A stretch of 64,000 bases of DNA from Streptomyces polyasparticus (GCF_014493765.1 NZ_JACTVJ010000031.1:1-64000), one strand, 5' to 3'. Shown: positions 8,260 to 17,589, counted from the first letter of the stretch. Program-made: numbers and translations. The notes: a model not told the origin generated them from the letters alone.

Positions 8260-8910
8260 TCAGGCGGCCAGGCGCATGGCCAGGTCCTTCGCCTGGCGTT
8301 CGGCCGTCGCGAGGGCCTCCTCGCGGGAGCGCTCGAACAGCGGGATCAGCTCTGCCATCTCCGGCACCGCGGGTGCCATCGTCAGTTCGGGGACGATGAA
8401 GTCGACCTCCATGCCGAGGCCTTCGCCGAGCGCGAGGCCCAGGTAGTTCTGCACGTGGTCGTTGCCGTGCTGCGGGGTGCCCTCGCGGTAGGAGCCGCCC
8501 CTGCTGGTGACCACCACCGCGCGCTTGCCCGCGAGGGTGCGCTGCTCGGTGTGCGCGGTGCGGCCCACGGCGAAGGCATGGTCGATCCAGGCCTTGAGGG
8601 AGGACGGGATCGCGTAGTTGTACATCGGGGCGCCGAGAAGGATCACATCCGCCGCCTCGGCCTCCTCGATCGGACGGGCGCGCAGCGCGAAGGCGGCCCG
8701 CTCGGCGGGGGACTGCGCGGCGGGATCGACGAAGCCCGCGTAGTACGCCCCGGCCTGGAGGTGCGGCACGGGGTCCGTGTCGAGATCCCGGTAGATCACC
8801 TTGCCCCCGGGGTGCTCGCTCTCCCAGGTACGGCGGAACGCGGCGGTCGCGGCGCGGGAGTGCGAGTGCTCGCCGTTGAGGAAGGTGTCGATGTGAAGCA
8901 GCGTGGCCAT
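8260..8910 (-). CDS. azoR: FMN-dependent NADH-azoreductase
   Basis: A 216-aa flavodoxin-fold quinone/azo reductase. The phosphate-binding loop 'NGEHSHSRAATAAF' replaces the usual SxSxS pattern near residue 13, and the conserved 'APMYNYAIPSSLKAWIDH' segment near residue 95 contacts FMN. The family reduces quinones and azo compounds by two-electron transfer from NADH as a homodimer in the cytosol. It is divergent from the F420-reductase-like gene at 9166; a palindrome (8989-9002) in the shared promoter region may bind the controller, which is not encoded beside it. Confidence 0.88.
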   Translation of the reverse strand: MATLLHIDTFLNGEHSHSRAATAAFRRTWESEHPGGKVIYRDLDTDPVPHLQAGAYYAGFVDPAAQSPAERAAFALRARPIEEAEAADVILLGAPMYNYAIPSSLKAWIDHAFAVGRTAHTEQRTLAGKRAVVVTSRGGSYREGTPQHGNDHVQNYLGLALGEGLGMEVDFIVPELTMAPAVPEMAELIPLFERSREEALATAERQAKDLAMRLAA

Positions 8911-8988
8911 GTTCGTTTTCCTGAACGGAAGTTGAGGGCAGCCGGGGAGCGGACTGTTCCCGCCCCCGGCGATCCACAGCCTGCTTCC

Positions 8989-9002
8989 TCAAGCGCGCTT
9001 GA
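8989..9002. promoter_or_regulatory. 14-bp perfect palindrome in azoR upstream region
   Basis: TCAAGCGCGCTTGA lies ~80 bp upstream of the azoreductase start and ~165 bp upstream of the divergent reductase gene. The flanks CTTCC and AGTCC extend the symmetry weakly. It is an operator candidate by position only. Confidence 0.45.
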
Positions 9003-9165
9003 AGTCCAGCGGGAGTGAGCCGCCTCACTTCCCGAGAGGCCCCGGGAGGCCGATTTCGTCTCAGCCGTCCCGGCGGGAGCGGAATGCCCCCGTCGGCGCT
9101 CCGTGCATGCCTAGGGTCCGGCTTGGTTACTCAACTCTGGTCAACTACGCGTCGCAGAGGGCGAG

Positions 9166-9807
9166 ATGAAGATCGGTGTGCTGGGTGCGGGGCGGATGAC
9201 CGAGGCGCTGGCCGGGCGCTGGATCGAGGCCGGGCACGAGGTGTTCATCGGCGGCAGGACCCCGGAGAAGGCGGCCGACCTCGCGAAGAGCCTGGGCGCC
9301 GCCGGGGCCGGCACGCTGCGTGAGGCCGCCGCGTATGGGGACGTGATCCTGCTCGCCGTACTGCGGGAAGGCCTGGAGAGCACCCTCGCGGCGGCCGGGG
9401 CGGGGGAGGGGACGCTGGCCGGCAAGACGGTCGTCGACGTCGGCAACTCCGTCGACACCGAGGACTGGTCCCAAGTCACCTGGGAAGGCCGGTCCATGGC
9501 CGAGCGCGCGGCCGAACTCGCGCCGGGCAGCCATGTGGTGAAGGCGTTCAACCTCGCCTTCAGTGATGTGTGGAAGACCCCGCCGGTGTACGGCGGGCGG
9601 CCGCTCGCCGTGCCGTTCGCGGGCGCCGCCGAGGGCAAGTCCGTGACCCGCAAGCTGATCCAGGAGGTCGGCGCCGCCCCGCTGGACGCCGGCGACCTGT
9701 CCCAGACGCCCCATCTGGAGGCGATGGGCTGCGTGGTGATACGTCAGCTGTTCGGCGGGGCGCACCTCGGCTCGACCTTTGCCTTTCTGACCCCGGACGA
9801 CGCCTGA
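9166..9807 (+). CDS. NADPH-dependent F420 reductase-like dinucleotide-binding protein
   Basis: A 213-aa protein with an N-terminal Rossmann motif (MKIGVLGAGRMTEALAGR) and an Arg loop (GGRTPEK) that favours NADP. The region 'VVDVGNSVD' and the 'KAFNLAFSDVW' segment match the F420H2:NADP+ oxidoreductase (Fno) fold. Family members move hydride between NADPH and F420 or reduce small substrates; which applies here is not certain. FO synthase and an F420-dependent oxidoreductase lie 2.6-3.6 kb downstream, which agrees with an F420 link. A strong hairpin follows 6 nt after the stop. Confidence 0.8.
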   Translation: MKIGVLGAGRMTEALAGRWIEAGHEVFIGGRTPEKAADLAKSLGAAGAGTLREAAAYGDVILLAVLREGLESTLAAAGAGEGTLAGKTVVDVGNSVDTEDWSQVTWEGRSMAERAAELAPGSHVVKAFNLAFSDVWKTPPVYGGRPLAVPFAGAAEGKSVTRKLIQEVGAAPLDAGDLSQTPHLEAMGCVVIRQLFGGAHLGSTFAFLTPDDA

Positions 9808-9812
9808 GAGGA

Positions 9813-9848
9813 CCCGGGTCACGGAGGGGCCGCCCTCCGTGACCCGGG
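9813..9848. terminator. bidirectional hairpin terminator
   Basis: A perfect 15-bp stem (CCCGGGTCACGGAGG / its complement) with a 6-nt loop lies between the convergent stops at 9807 and 9858. There is no U-tract, as is usual in high-GC actinomycetes. Confidence 0.85.
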
Positions 9849-9857
9849 CACGCCCGG

Positions 9858-11414
9858 CTAGGGCCCCAGGAAGATCGGGTTCGTGAACGCCGCCAGCGGA
9901 CCCGGGAGTTGGGGCACCTGAGCGGGGCGGCGGACTTCCGCCCGTACATACGAGGCGTACGAAGCCGTCGTGCGCCACTCGGCCGTCAGCTCCCCGGACT
10001 CCGGCACCACCGCCGAGGTGAACAGGGTGCCCTGGTCCGTGACGAAGCGGATCGTGCAGCCCGGGACGCCCTTCGCCGCCAGGCGGACCGTCACCTCGTC
10101 GTCCCGGTCGACGTCGAGCCGCCCGCCGATCCCGGCGTGCCTGCCGCGGCCGCCCGCCGCGGAGAAGTCCAGCGAGACGGCGGCGGATTCGGCCACGTAC
10201 GAACGGCCCGCGCGGATGCCCGCCAGGATCGCCTCACGGGTCAGATCGTCCGCGAGCACCACCGTCTGCGGGGTGCCGATGCGGTCCGCGGGGGAGTGGG
10301 CGTCGCTGTTGCCCATCGCCGGGGTCCAGTTGCGCGGGTCGGCCTGCAGGGTGTTGTCCCAGGACTGCAGCGAGACCTCGTCGTCGGGCGTGAACGGACC
10401 GTTCCACACCTCCACCGCGTCCGCCTCGCCGAAGCCGAACTTCCAGTTGCAGCCGATGCAGGTGGCGTGCGGATGCGCGGGCACGACCAGACCGCCCGCG
10501 CGGCGCACCTCGCGCGCATAGTGGCCGAAACGGTTGTCGCGCGCCCGGTAGCGCCAGTCGACGAAGGTGCCGCCGTCCATGCCGAGCGCCACGATGTGCC
10601 CGTTGCGCGTGGTGATCTCCTCGCCGGTCAGGATCAGCAGGTCGTCACCGGCCTCCGGGGCCCAATGGGCGTGCGCGGAGTGGGTGTTGTGCTCCGAGGA
10701 GTTGATGAAGTCCAGACCGGCGGCGCGGGCGGCCGCGGCGATCTCGGCCAGGGTCCGCTTTCCGTCCGAGTACCAGGAGTGGATATGGCAGTCGCCCCGG
10801 TACCAGGCACGCCCGCGCCCCTTCGCACGCTCCGGCGGATAGGCGGGCTTCGAGGTCGGCGCCTGCTCCCCGTACTTGAGCGTGATCGTCACCTCGTACG
10901 GGAGTCCCTGCGGCGCGACCGTGTACGGGCCGAGCGCGATATGCCACGTACCGGGGCGGATGCGGCCCGGGATGTAGCCGGGGGTCGCGTCGTCGGAGCG
11001 GAGGAAGAACTCGGTGCGCGCACCGCCCGACCAGCCGCGGAACCCGCGTCCGCCGAGCTCGGTGCCGCGTTCGTCGAAGATGCCGATGTCGAGCGCGTTG
11101 CCCTGTGTGCCGGGCGGCACGGGCAGCTTCTCGTACGTGTAGGCGACATGGATCTCGCGCACGCCGCGCGGCACCTCGACGGGCAGATAGACGAAGTCGG
11201 GGGAGCCGGTGGGCAGTGTGCCGCGCACCACCTCGGTCTCCTCGCCGGACTCGTTCGGCGGCTGGCGCTCCTCGGCGCTGGCGAAGGTCACGGTCCCCAA
11301 CGTAAGCGCGGTGGCCGTGCCCGTCACCAGCAACGCGCGTCTGCCCATGAGGTGTTCACCGCCGTGCCCGGCGGAGTGTTCCGTGCAGTTCCCTGTGTCG
11401 TGTGCCTCGCACAT
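9858..11414 (-). CDS. secreted CehA/McbA family PHP-domain metallohydrolase
   Basis: A 518-aa exported protein. After a His-rich leader comes a twin-arginine signal (MGRRALLVTGTATALTLG, cleavage probably after TFASA). Residues ~60-210 form a beta-rich domain, then a PHP domain with its metal-binding histidines: 'GDCHIHSWYSDGKRTL', 'SSEHNTHSAH', 'VVPAHPHA' and 'GNSDAHS'. CehA/McbA enzymes hydrolyse carbamate or phosphoester-like bonds with two or three metals; the natural substrate is unknown. The ATG at 11414 has GGGAG 7 nt upstream. The open frame runs 126 codons further upstream through tandem repeats but that part looks non-coding. Confidence 0.85.
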   Translation of the reverse strand: MCEAHDTGNCTEHSAGHGGEHLMGRRALLVTGTATALTLGTVTFASAEERQPPNESGEETEVVRGTLPTGSPDFVYLPVEVPRGVREIHVAYTYEKLPVPPGTQGNALDIGIFDERGTELGGRGFRGWSGGARTEFFLRSDDATPGYIPGRIRPGTWHIALGPYTVAPQGLPYEVTITLKYGEQAPTSKPAYPPERAKGRGRAWYRGDCHIHSWYSDGKRTLAEIAAAARAAGLDFINSSEHNTHSAHAHWAPEAGDDLLILTGEEITTRNGHIVALGMDGGTFVDWRYRARDNRFGHYAREVRRAGGLVVPAHPHATCIGCNWKFGFGEADAVEVWNGPFTPDDEVSLQSWDNTLQADPRNWTPAMGNSDAHSPADRIGTPQTVVLADDLTREAILAGIRAGRSYVAESAAVSLDFSAAGGRGRHAGIGGRLDVDRDDEVTVRLAAKGVPGCTIRFVTDQGTLFTSAVVPESGELTAEWRTTASYASYVRAEVRRPAQVPQLPGPLAAFTNPIFLGP

Positions 11415-11518
11415 GCCGTTCTCCCGGTGGTGGTCGGAGGTGTGGTGCGTGGTGTGACCTTCGTAGTCAGGGCTGAAGTGCGGTGCAAGGGGCGGGAGTT
11501 GTGTGGCGGGTGAACATC

Positions 11519-11570
11519 CGTCTGTGGGGCGTGGGGCGTGGGGGGTGGGGCGTGGGGGGTGTTGGGTGTG
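11519..11570 (+). promoter_or_regulatory. G-quadruplex-forming tract
   Basis: The plus strand carries at least five runs of 4-6 guanines separated by 1-3 nt (GTGGGGCGTGGGGCGTGGGG and onward). This fits the classical G4 rule easily. It lies ~105 bp upstream of the PHP hydrolase start, on its template strand. Confidence 0.6.
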
Positions 11571-11631
11571 AGGCGTGGGCTGCGTTGTCAGTGGGCGCCG
11601 ATAGCCTGAGAAGGGCTTCGGCCCCCGGGCG

Positions 11632-11756
11632 GGAGGGGACTGTCCGCGTACGGGCCGGAGGGGACTGTCCGCCCCCGGGCGGGAGGGGACTGTCCGCGTA
11701 CGGGCCGGAGGGGACTGTCCGCGTACGGGCCGGAGGGGACTGTCCGCGTACGGGTG
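11632..11756. repeat. five tandem copies of a 25-bp repeat
   Basis: Units begin at 11632, 11657, 11682, 11707 and 11732. The consensus begins GGAGGGGACTGTCCGCGTAC; the second copy has CCCCC for GTACG. GGGGACTGTCC contains a small dyad (GGACTGTCC), so each copy could bind a protein. The array ends 58 bp before the next start codon. Confidence 0.92.
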
Positions 11757-11813
11757 ACGCATCAGGCAGCCCCTGCGTATGGACTTGACCACCCCCCAGG
11801 GTTAGGAAGCCCC

Positions 11814-12656
11814 ATGCGGATCTCGGCGACCCTGTATCTGACCGATGAGACGATCACGCCCGTGCGGCTCGCGCGCGAGCTGGAGGCGCGTGGCTTCGCG
11901 GGGCTCTATCTCCCCGAGCACACCCATATCCCCGTGTCCCGTGAATCGCCGTACCCCGGCGGTGAGATGCCGCCGGAGTGCGCCCGGATGCTCAGCCCCT
12001 TCGTGGCGCTCGCCCAGGCCGCGGCCGTCACCTCACGGCTCGGCCTCGGCACCAACATCGCGCTCATCGGCCAGCACGACCCCGTCGACCTCGCCAAGCA
12101 GATCGCCACCCTGGACCACCTGAGCGGCGGCCGGCTCACGCTCGGCATCGGATACGGCTGGAACCGCGAGGAGGCCGCCGACCACGGCGTCCACTGGCCG
12201 ACGCGACGGGCGCTCGTACGGGACCGGATGGCGTTGATGCGGGCACTGTGGAGCGCGGAACCTACGTCATACGACGGGGAGTTCGGCAGTGTGGCGGCCA
12301 GTGACGTGCACCCCAAGCCGGCCGCGCGGCCGGGCCGTGCGCTCGTCGGGCCGAGGACGCTGATCGGGGGTGCGCCGGGGCCGCGTCTGTACGGGGAGAT
12401 CGCGGAGTTCGCGGACGGCTGGATGCCGGTGGGCGGCAGCGGGCTCGCCGCGCGGCTCGGGGAACTGAGGGAGGTCTGGGAGCGGGCGGGCCGGGCCCCC
12501 GAGGAGCCGTATGCCGCGGTCACGGCGGTCGTTCCCGACGCCGGGAAGCTGGAGCACTACGCGGCGGTTGGAGTGGACGAGGTGATCCTGCAACTGCCGC
12601 CGCGCGGGGAGACCGACGTGCTGAAGGCGCTGGACGAATTCGGAAGGTACTTGTGA
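11814..12656 (+). CDS. LLM class F420-dependent oxidoreductase (TIGR03619-like)
   Basis: A 280-aa luciferase-like TIM-barrel protein. The N-terminus '[22 protein letters not shown]' and the stretch '[30 protein letters not shown]' (here in parts: 'IALIGQHDP', '[13 protein letters not shown]', '[11 protein letters not shown]') are typical of F420-dependent enzymes. Such proteins use reduced F420 to oxidise or reduce secondary metabolites or xenobiotics. It lies 113 bp upstream of FO synthase on the same strand, so cofactor and user may be co-expressed. The ATG at 11814 has AGGAAG 5 nt upstream. Confidence 0.85.
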   Translation: MRISATLYLTDETITPVRLARELEARGFAGLYLPEHTHIPVSRESPYPGGEMPPECARMLSPFVALAQAAAVTSRLGLGTNIALIGQHDPVDLAKQIATLDHLSGGRLTLGIGYGWNREEAADHGVHWPTRRALVRDRMALMRALWSAEPTSYDGEFGSVAASDVHPKPAARPGRALVGPRTLIGGAPGPRLYGEIAEFADGWMPVGGSGLAARLGELREVWERAGRAPEEPYAAVTAVVPDAGKLEHYAAVGVDEVILQLPPRGETDVLKALDEFGRYL

Positions 12657-12660
12657 GCGA

Positions 12661-12719
12661 GCCGAACCACCCCGAGCCGACCCACCCCGAGCCGACCCAC
12701 CCCGAGCCGACCCACCCTG
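12661..12719. repeat. four tandem copies of a 15-bp repeat
   Basis: Four units of GCCGACCCACCCCGA (the first with GAACC) start 4 nt after the stop of the oxidoreductase and end 50 bp before fbiC. The array is the only content of this gap apart from the fbiC promoter region. Confidence 0.9.
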
Positions 12720-12769
12720 TGATCAACAGCTCTCGAACAGTTGTCGGCGGGCGCTCGTATGCTCGGTCC

Positions 12770-15349
12770 ATGACTGATCAGCAGGCCACGGCCCCTACTG
12801 CCAATGCGATGCGCCGCGCTCTGAAGCGCGCGCGGGACGGTGTGGCGCTCGACGTCACCGAGGCGGCCGTGCTGCTCCAGGCGCGCGGCGAGGACCTGGA
12901 CGACCTGACCGCGTCGGCGGCGCGCGTGCGGGACGCGGGGCTGGAGGCGGCCGGACGGCCCGGGGTCATCACGTACTCGAAGAGCGTGTTCATACCGCTG
13001 ACCCGTCTGTGCCGGGACAAATGCCACTACTGCACCTTCGTGACGGTGCCGGGCAAGCTGCGCCGGGCCGGGCACGGGATGTTCATGTCCCCGGACGAGG
13101 TGCTCGACATCGCGCGGCGCGGCGCCGAGATGGGGTGCAAGGAAGCCCTGATCACCCTCGGCGACAAGCCCGAGGACCGCTGGCCCGAGGCCCGCGAGTG
13201 GCTGGACGCGCACGGCTATGACGACACCATCGCGTACGTACGGGCCATCTCGATCCGGATCCTGGAGGAGACGGGTCTGCTGCCGCACCTCAACCCCGGG
13301 GTGCTCTCCTGGACCGACTTCCAGCGGCTCAAGCCCGTCGCGCCCTCGATGGGCATGATGCTGGAGACCACCGCCGAACGCCTGTGGTCCGAGCCCGGAA
13401 TGCCCCACTATGGCTCGCCCGACAAGGAACCGGCCGTGCGGCTGCGGGTGTTGGAGGACGCCGGGCGTTCGTCCGTGCCGTTCACCAGCGGGCTCCTGAT
13501 CGGCATCGGCGAGACGTACGAGGAGCGCGCGGAGTCGCTGTTCGCGCTGCGGCGGGTGGCGCGGGCGTACCACGGCATCCAGGAGCTGATCATCCAGAAC
13601 TTCCGCGCCAAGCCGGACACGGCGATGCGCGGGATGCCGGACGCGGAGCTGGACGAGCTGGTCGCGACCGTCGCCGTCGCGCGGCACATCATGGGCCCGT
13701 CGGGGAATCTGCAGGCACCGCCGAATCTGATCGCGGGCGAGTACGAGCGCCTGATCGGCGCGGGGATCGACGACTGGGGCGGGGTCTCGCCGGTCACGAT
13801 CGACCATGTGAACCCGGAGAAGCCCTGGCCGCAGCTGGACGAGCTGACCGAGCGCTCCTCGGCCGCCGGCTTCGAGCTGCGCGAACGGCTGTGCGTGTAC
13901 CCGGAGTTCGTGACCCGCGGCGAGCCGTGGCTCGACCCGCGTGTCCTTCCCCACGTAAGGGCGCTCGCCGATCCCGCGACCGGGCTCGCGATCCCGGACG
14001 CACCCGTCGTGGGCCGGCCGTGGCAGGAGCCCGACGAGGGCTTCACCTCCGCCGGACGTACGGACCTGCACGCCACGATCGACACCGAGGGCCGCACGGG
14101 CGACCGGCGCGAGGACTTCGATGTCGTGTACGGGGACTGGGAGGCGCTCAGGGAGGCCGCGGCGCCCGGGATGGTGCCCTCGCGCCTGGACGGTGACGTA
14201 CGGTCCGCGCTGGCCACGGCCGCCGACGACCCGACGAAGCTCACCGACTCCGAAGCGCTGGCGCTGCTGCACGCGGACGGTCCGGCCCTCGACGCCCTGA
14301 CCCGGATCGCGGACGATCTGCGCAAGTCCGTGGTCGGCGAGGACGTCACCTACATCGTCACGCGCAACATCAACTTCACCAACGTCTGTTACACCGGCTG
14401 CCGCTTCTGCGCCTTCGCCCAGCGCCGCACCGACGCCGACGCGTACACGCTCTCCCTGGACCAGGTCGCCGACCGCGCGGCGCAGGCCTGGGACGTGGGC
14501 GCGGTCGAGGTCTGCATGCAGGGCGGCATCCACCCCGACCTGCCCGGCACGGCGTACTTCGACATCGCGCGTGCCGTGAAGAAGCGCGTCCCGGGCATGC
14601 ACGTGCACGCCTTCTCGCCGATGGAGGTCGTCAACGGGGCTTCGCGCACGGGCCTTTCGATCCGGGAGTGGCTGACGGTGGCGAAGGAGGCGGGCCTCGA
14701 CTCGATCCCCGGCACGGCCGCCGAGATCCTCGACGACGAGGTCCGCTGGGTGCTCACCAAGGGCAAGCTGCCCACGGCCACCTGGATCGAGGTCGTCAAG
14801 ACGGCCCACGAGCTGGGCATCCGCTCCTCGTCCACGATGATGTACGGGCATGTGGACCAGCCCCGGCACTGGCTCGGACACTTCCGTACGCTCGCGCGGA
14901 TCCAGCAGGAGACCGGCGGCTTCACGGAGTTCGTGACGCTCCCCTTCATCCACACCAACGCACCCGTGTACCTGGCGGGCATCGCCCGCCCCGGCCCGAC
15001 CGACCGCGACAACCGCGCGGTCACGGCCATGGCCCGCCTCCTCCTGCACCCGCACATCCCCAACATCCAGACCAGCTGGGTCAAGCTGGGCACGGAGGGC
15101 GCGGCGGAGATGCTCCGCTCCGGGGCCAACGACCTGGGCGGCACGCTGATGGAGGAGACCATCTCGCGGATGGCCGGCTCGTCCTACGGCTCGTACCGCT
15201 CGGTCAAGGACCTGATCGCCATCGCCACGGAAGCGGGCCGCCCGTCCCGCCCCCGCACGACCCTCTACGGCGAGGTCCCCGAGGAACGGGTACGGGCGGC
15301 GGAGGCTTCGGATGGGCATTTGCCGGAGTTGTTGCCGGTCCTTGACTGA
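12770..15349 (+). CDS. fbiC: bifunctional FO synthase (CofG/CofH fusion)
   Basis: An 859-aa double radical SAM enzyme that makes 7,8-didemethyl-8-hydroxy-5-deazariboflavin (FO), the chromophore of coenzyme F420, from 5-amino-6-ribitylaminouracil and tyrosine. The CofG half (residues ~70-420) has the cluster motif CRDKCHYC, and the CofH half (~490-859) has CYTGCRFC. The length fits actinobacterial FbiC. The ATG at 12770 is chosen over an upstream in-frame start because it matches the family N-terminus and the upstream DNA is tandem repeat. It follows an F420-dependent oxidoreductase on the same strand. Confidence 0.97.
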   Translation: MTDQQATAPTANAMRRALKRARDGVALDVTEAAVLLQARGEDLDDLTASAARVRDAGLEAAGRPGVITYSKSVFIPLTRLCRDKCHYCTFVTVPGKLRRAGHGMFMSPDEVLDIARRGAEMGCKEALITLGDKPEDRWPEAREWLDAHGYDDTIAYVRAISIRILEETGLLPHLNPGVLSWTDFQRLKPVAPSMGMMLETTAERLWSEPGMPHYGSPDKEPAVRLRVLEDAGRSSVPFTSGLLIGIGETYEERAESLFALRRVARAYHGIQELIIQNFRAKPDTAMRGMPDAELDELVATVAVARHIMGPSGNLQAPPNLIAGEYERLIGAGIDDWGGVSPVTIDHVNPEKPWPQLDELTERSSAAGFELRERLCVYPEFVTRGEPWLDPRVLPHVRALADPATGLAIPDAPVVGRPWQEPDEGFTSAGRTDLHATIDTEGRTGDRREDFDVVYGDWEALREAAAPGMVPSRLDGDVRSALATAADDPTKLTDSEALALLHADGPALDALTRIADDLRKSVVGEDVTYIVTRNINFTNVCYTGCRFCAFAQRRTDADAYTLSLDQVADRAAQAWDVGAVEVCMQGGIHPDLPGTAYFDIARAVKKRVPGMHVHAFSPMEVVNGASRTGLSIREWLTVAKEAGLDSIPGTAAEILDDEVRWVLTKGKLPTATWIEVVKTAHELGIRSSSTMMYGHVDQPRHWLGHFRTLARIQQETGGFTEFVTLPFIHTNAPVYLAGIARPGPTDRDNRAVTAMARLLLHPHIPNIQTSWVKLGTEGAAEMLRSGANDLGGTLMEETISRMAGSSYGSYRSVKDLIAIATEAGRPSRPRTTLYGEVPEERVRAAEASDGHLPELLPVLD

Positions 15350-15425
15350 CGCATCCGAGAGCGGACGGAGATGCCCCATGGTGGCGGCCGGGCTGCGAGG
15401 CCCGGCCGGTGTGAGCGGGACGCGG

Positions 15426-15734
15426 TCAGACCGCGCAGGCCTTGAGGCCGGACCAGCCGGAGAACGGGTAGGGGGCGAGGAAGGTACGTGTCTGGCCGGG
15501 TGTGAACTTCTTGCAGGAGCTGTCCGGCCCGAACGACCACTGAGCCTTGCGGCCCACTGTGACGGAGCAGTAGCTCTTGGACGACGTGGGCAGGCCGACC
15601 CCTGCGTTGTTGGACAGGACACAGTCGGCCGCGGCTGCGGGTGACGTCGTGGCCAGCCCGATTCCCGCACTGGACAGAAGGATGGTTCCGACAGAGAGCG
15701 CTGCGCGGGCCCGCATGGAGCGAGTCTTCTTCAT
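15426..15734 (-). CDS. small secreted cysteine-containing protein
   Basis: A 102-aa protein with a clear Sec signal peptide (KKTRSMRARAALSVGT, a hydrophobic core, then ATTSPAAAA with cleavage near residue 36). The mature part is ~66 aa with four cysteines spaced C-18-C-15-C-16-C or close to it, which suggests two disulfides, and a hydrophobic, aromatic end (APYPFSGWSGLKACAV). I do not recognise the family; a small extracellular inhibitor or structural peptide is possible but not shown. It converges on fbiC. Confidence 0.7.
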   Translation of the reverse strand: MKKTRSMRARAALSVGTILLSSAGIGLATTSPAAAADCVLSNNAGVGLPTSSKSYCSVTVGRKAQWSFGPDSSCKKFTPGQTRTFLAPYPFSGWSGLKACAV

Positions 15735-16139
15735 GGTCTGGGTCCCCCTTGGTGTCGACCTGTGGAGCGGTGCTTGACCGACGGCTGTGCGGACACGCCG
15801 TCCGACGGCATCGTGGCGGACCGACCCTTCAACAACCTTGTACGAACCTGGACTCCCTGGTCACCGGGGGCGGACACCCGCCTGGGCAGGCCGACCGCGC
15901 CGTCTACTGCCGCGCGTGGATCCGCCCCGTACCGGCCCGCCGGCTCCCGGGCCCGGGCATCGCTGTACGGCAGCACTGGTGGGAGGCCTTCCGGGGAGCG
16001 GCCGGGTGCTGGACACCCGCCTCGTCCCGGTTGTGGCCGACGGCGGACTTGCGGATCAGGACCTCGTCGAGGCCGAACACGGTGTCCGCGACAGTCCGTC
16101 TCTGACAGATCTTCACCCTGCCATGGGCGGACCGGGCAG
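15735..16139. other. 405-bp region without a supported gene
   Basis: Open frames exist on both strands but none has a credible start, family match or consistent codon bias. Positions 15788-15820 resemble positions 18637-18669 (about 29 of 33 bases), the surviving 5' edge of the LamG gene fragment. The block may be debris from gene loss. Confidence 0.45.
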
Positions 16140-16880
16140 TCAGGAGGTCAGCCAGTCCTTCAGACGGGTCGCGGTCAGGTGCGCACCCTCGGCCGCGGTG
16201 TCCCGCCGGCCGGGTGCGGATGCGAAGGGGCCGGCCGTCTCGTCGGTGAGGACGCGGCGTGCGTCGCCGCGTGCGGCGAGCAGGGTCCGGCCCAGCTCGT
16301 CGAGCGGCAGCACCTCGGGCCCGGCGACCTCCCGTATCCCGTCGAGCGGATCCCCGGCGGCGAGCCGCGCCACGAAGCGGCCCGCGTCGGCCGCGGCCAC
16401 GGGCTGCAGCGGGGTGGACGGCAGCCGTACGGTGCCGGCGGCGGCGTCCGAGGTCCAGGAGAGGATCTCGTCGAGATACTCGAAGAACTGGGTGGCGCGG
16501 ACGACGGAGTACGGCAGGGGGCCGCTCCGGTAGAGCTGCTCCTGCTCGGACTTGGCCCGGTAGTAAGGGTGCCCCGGCAGCGTTCCCACGCCCACCACCG
16601 ACAGCAGCACCGCATGCCGGACACCCGCTTTTGCGGCGGCGCTCAGCACCTGTCCTGCCGCCGTGCGGAAGAACGCGACGGCGGACTCGTCGGCGGCAGC
16701 CGACTGCGCGGCGTCGATCACGACGTCGGCGCCGGCGAGCGCGGACCGCAGTCCCTCGCCCGTGGCCAGATCGACGCCTGTGGACCTGGAGTGCGCTGCG
16801 GCCTCGTGCCCTTCGGCGAGGAGGGACCGCACGATGTGCTGACCGACGCGTCCGGTCCCGCCGATGACGGCGAACTTCAT
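16140..16880 (-). CDS. NmrA-like NAD(P)H-binding oxidoreductase / sugar epimerase-type protein
   Basis: A 246-aa Rossmann protein of the atypical SDR (NmrA/NAD(P)-binding) type: the N-terminus MKFAVIGGTGRVGQHIVRS carries GGxGxxG, and 'HSRSTGVDLATGEGL' follows the second strand. There is no Tyr-x-x-x-Lys pair in the classical place. Such proteins reduce small substrates or sense redox through NADPH. It lies 71 bp downstream of a SnoaL-like gene on the same strand, with a divergent LysR gene beyond; the three form a likely regulatory unit. An in-frame start 8 codons upstream is possible. Confidence 0.8.
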   Translation of the reverse strand: MKFAVIGGTGRVGQHIVRSLLAEGHEAAAHSRSTGVDLATGEGLRSALAGADVVIDAAQSAAADESAVAFFRTAAGQVLSAAAKAGVRHAVLLSVVGVGTLPGHPYYRAKSEQEQLYRSGPLPYSVVRATQFFEYLDEILSWTSDAAAGTVRLPSTPLQPVAAADAGRFVARLAAGDPLDGIREVAGPEVLPLDELGRTLLAARGDARRVLTDETAGPFASAPGRRDTAAEGAHLTATRLKDWLTS

Positions 16881-16951
16881 GAGGGTTGAACCCTTCTTGT
16901 GCATACGGGTGGGGGTGGAGGATCGGGCCCCAGCCGAGGACGGCGGTGGGC

Positions 16952-17476
16952 TCAGCCGAAGATGGCCGTCGGCTCACCCAGGAACCAGGTGTTGTGGATG
17001 ACCATCCTGCTGACCAGCCAGCGACCGCCCCCGTCACCGGAGCCTGACGCGCGCACGAGCTCCACGTCGTACGGGTTCTTGAGCAGCGCATACGTGGAGT
17101 GGTCGGCGGTCAGCAGATGCTGGGCCTCGACCAGGGCGGTGAGACGGGCGGTGTCGCCGTCGACGGTGACGCGCGGGTTGGTGATCTGGTGGGTGGTGTC
17201 CACCCGGCCGGTGAACAGCCCGAGGATCGTGGTGACGATGGTGTCCCGCCCGGCCATCACCGGCGGCGCCGCACCCCACTTGGCGGCCGCCGGGCGGAAG
17301 TCCAGCTCGGCGTCCTCGGCGAAGGCGGAGGCGAACAGCTCCTTGTCCTTGAGGTCCTGGCCGAGCGCGAACCGGTACAGCGCGTCGACGATCTCCGTAC
17401 GGTCCCGCAGCTCGGCGACGACCGCGGCGGTGTCGTGGGCGGGGGCGGCGAGTGCGGCGTGCTCGGTGACGAACAT
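16952..17476 (-). CDS. SnoaL-like / NTF2 fold family protein
   Basis: A 174-aa protein of the nuclear transport factor 2 superfamily. The pattern 'LRDRTEIVDALYRFALGQDL', 'SAFAEDAELDF' and later 'TTHQITNPRVTVDGDTARL' is the SnoaL-4-like signature. Members are small cone-shaped enzymes (cyclases, isomerases, hydroxylases) or ligand carriers; no specific activity can be assigned. The ATG has AGGAG 6 nt upstream. It is the first gene of a two-gene unit with the NmrA-like gene and is divergent from the LysR gene. Confidence 0.82.
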   Translation of the reverse strand: MFVTEHAALAAPAHDTAAVVAELRDRTEIVDALYRFALGQDLKDKELFASAFAEDAELDFRPAAAKWGAAPPVMAGRDTIVTTILGLFTGRVDTTHQITNPRVTVDGDTARLTALVEAQHLLTADHSTYALLKNPYDVELVRASGSGDGGGRWLVSRMVIHNTWFLGEPTAIFG

Positions 17477-17579
17477 GGAGGCTCCTTGGTGTAGCAGCAG
17501 GTCGGAGTGGGTGTGCCGGGTTCTTTCGGCACCACTGATCCTGCTGGGGGCCGCCGGTGGCATCAATGCGCGTCTGTGC

Positions 17580-17589
17580 AACGATCGTT
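17580..17589. promoter_or_regulatory. palindrome in LysR divergent promoter region
   Basis: A perfect 10-bp palindrome AACGATCGTT lies 31 bp upstream of the LysR start and ~104 bp upstream of the divergent SnoaL start. This is the usual place for LysR autoregulation and control of the divergent unit. It lacks the strict T-N11-A form. Confidence 0.4.

Larger units (their letters stand above)
11415..11813. other. 399-bp intergenic region of repeats
   Basis: No gene is seen between the divergent starts of the PHP hydrolase and the F420-dependent oxidoreductase. The space holds a G-rich tract (11519-11570) and five 25-bp tandem repeats (11632-11756). The downstream gene has a clean AGGAAG ribosome binding site. 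Confidence 0.7.

Noticed and set aside
5606-9028. A 1140-codon open frame on the minus strand
   Set aside because: It overlaps four well-supported genes (GlxA, MFS, small gene, azoR) in another frame and is Arg/Pro/Gly-rich as expected for a high-GC shadow.
11632-11756. CRISPR array
   Set aside because: The 25-bp units are directly adjacent with no unique spacers and there are no cas genes, so it is a minisatellite. The same applies to the arrays at 5171, 12661, 47996 and 52931.
12557-15670. A 1037-codon open frame opposite fbiC
   Set aside because: It is the antisense of FO synthase and has shadow composition with no domain pattern.
15787-16533. Coding region across 15.8-16.5 kb on the plus strand
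   Set aside because: It is mostly antisense to the NmrA-like gene and has no start context or family pattern.
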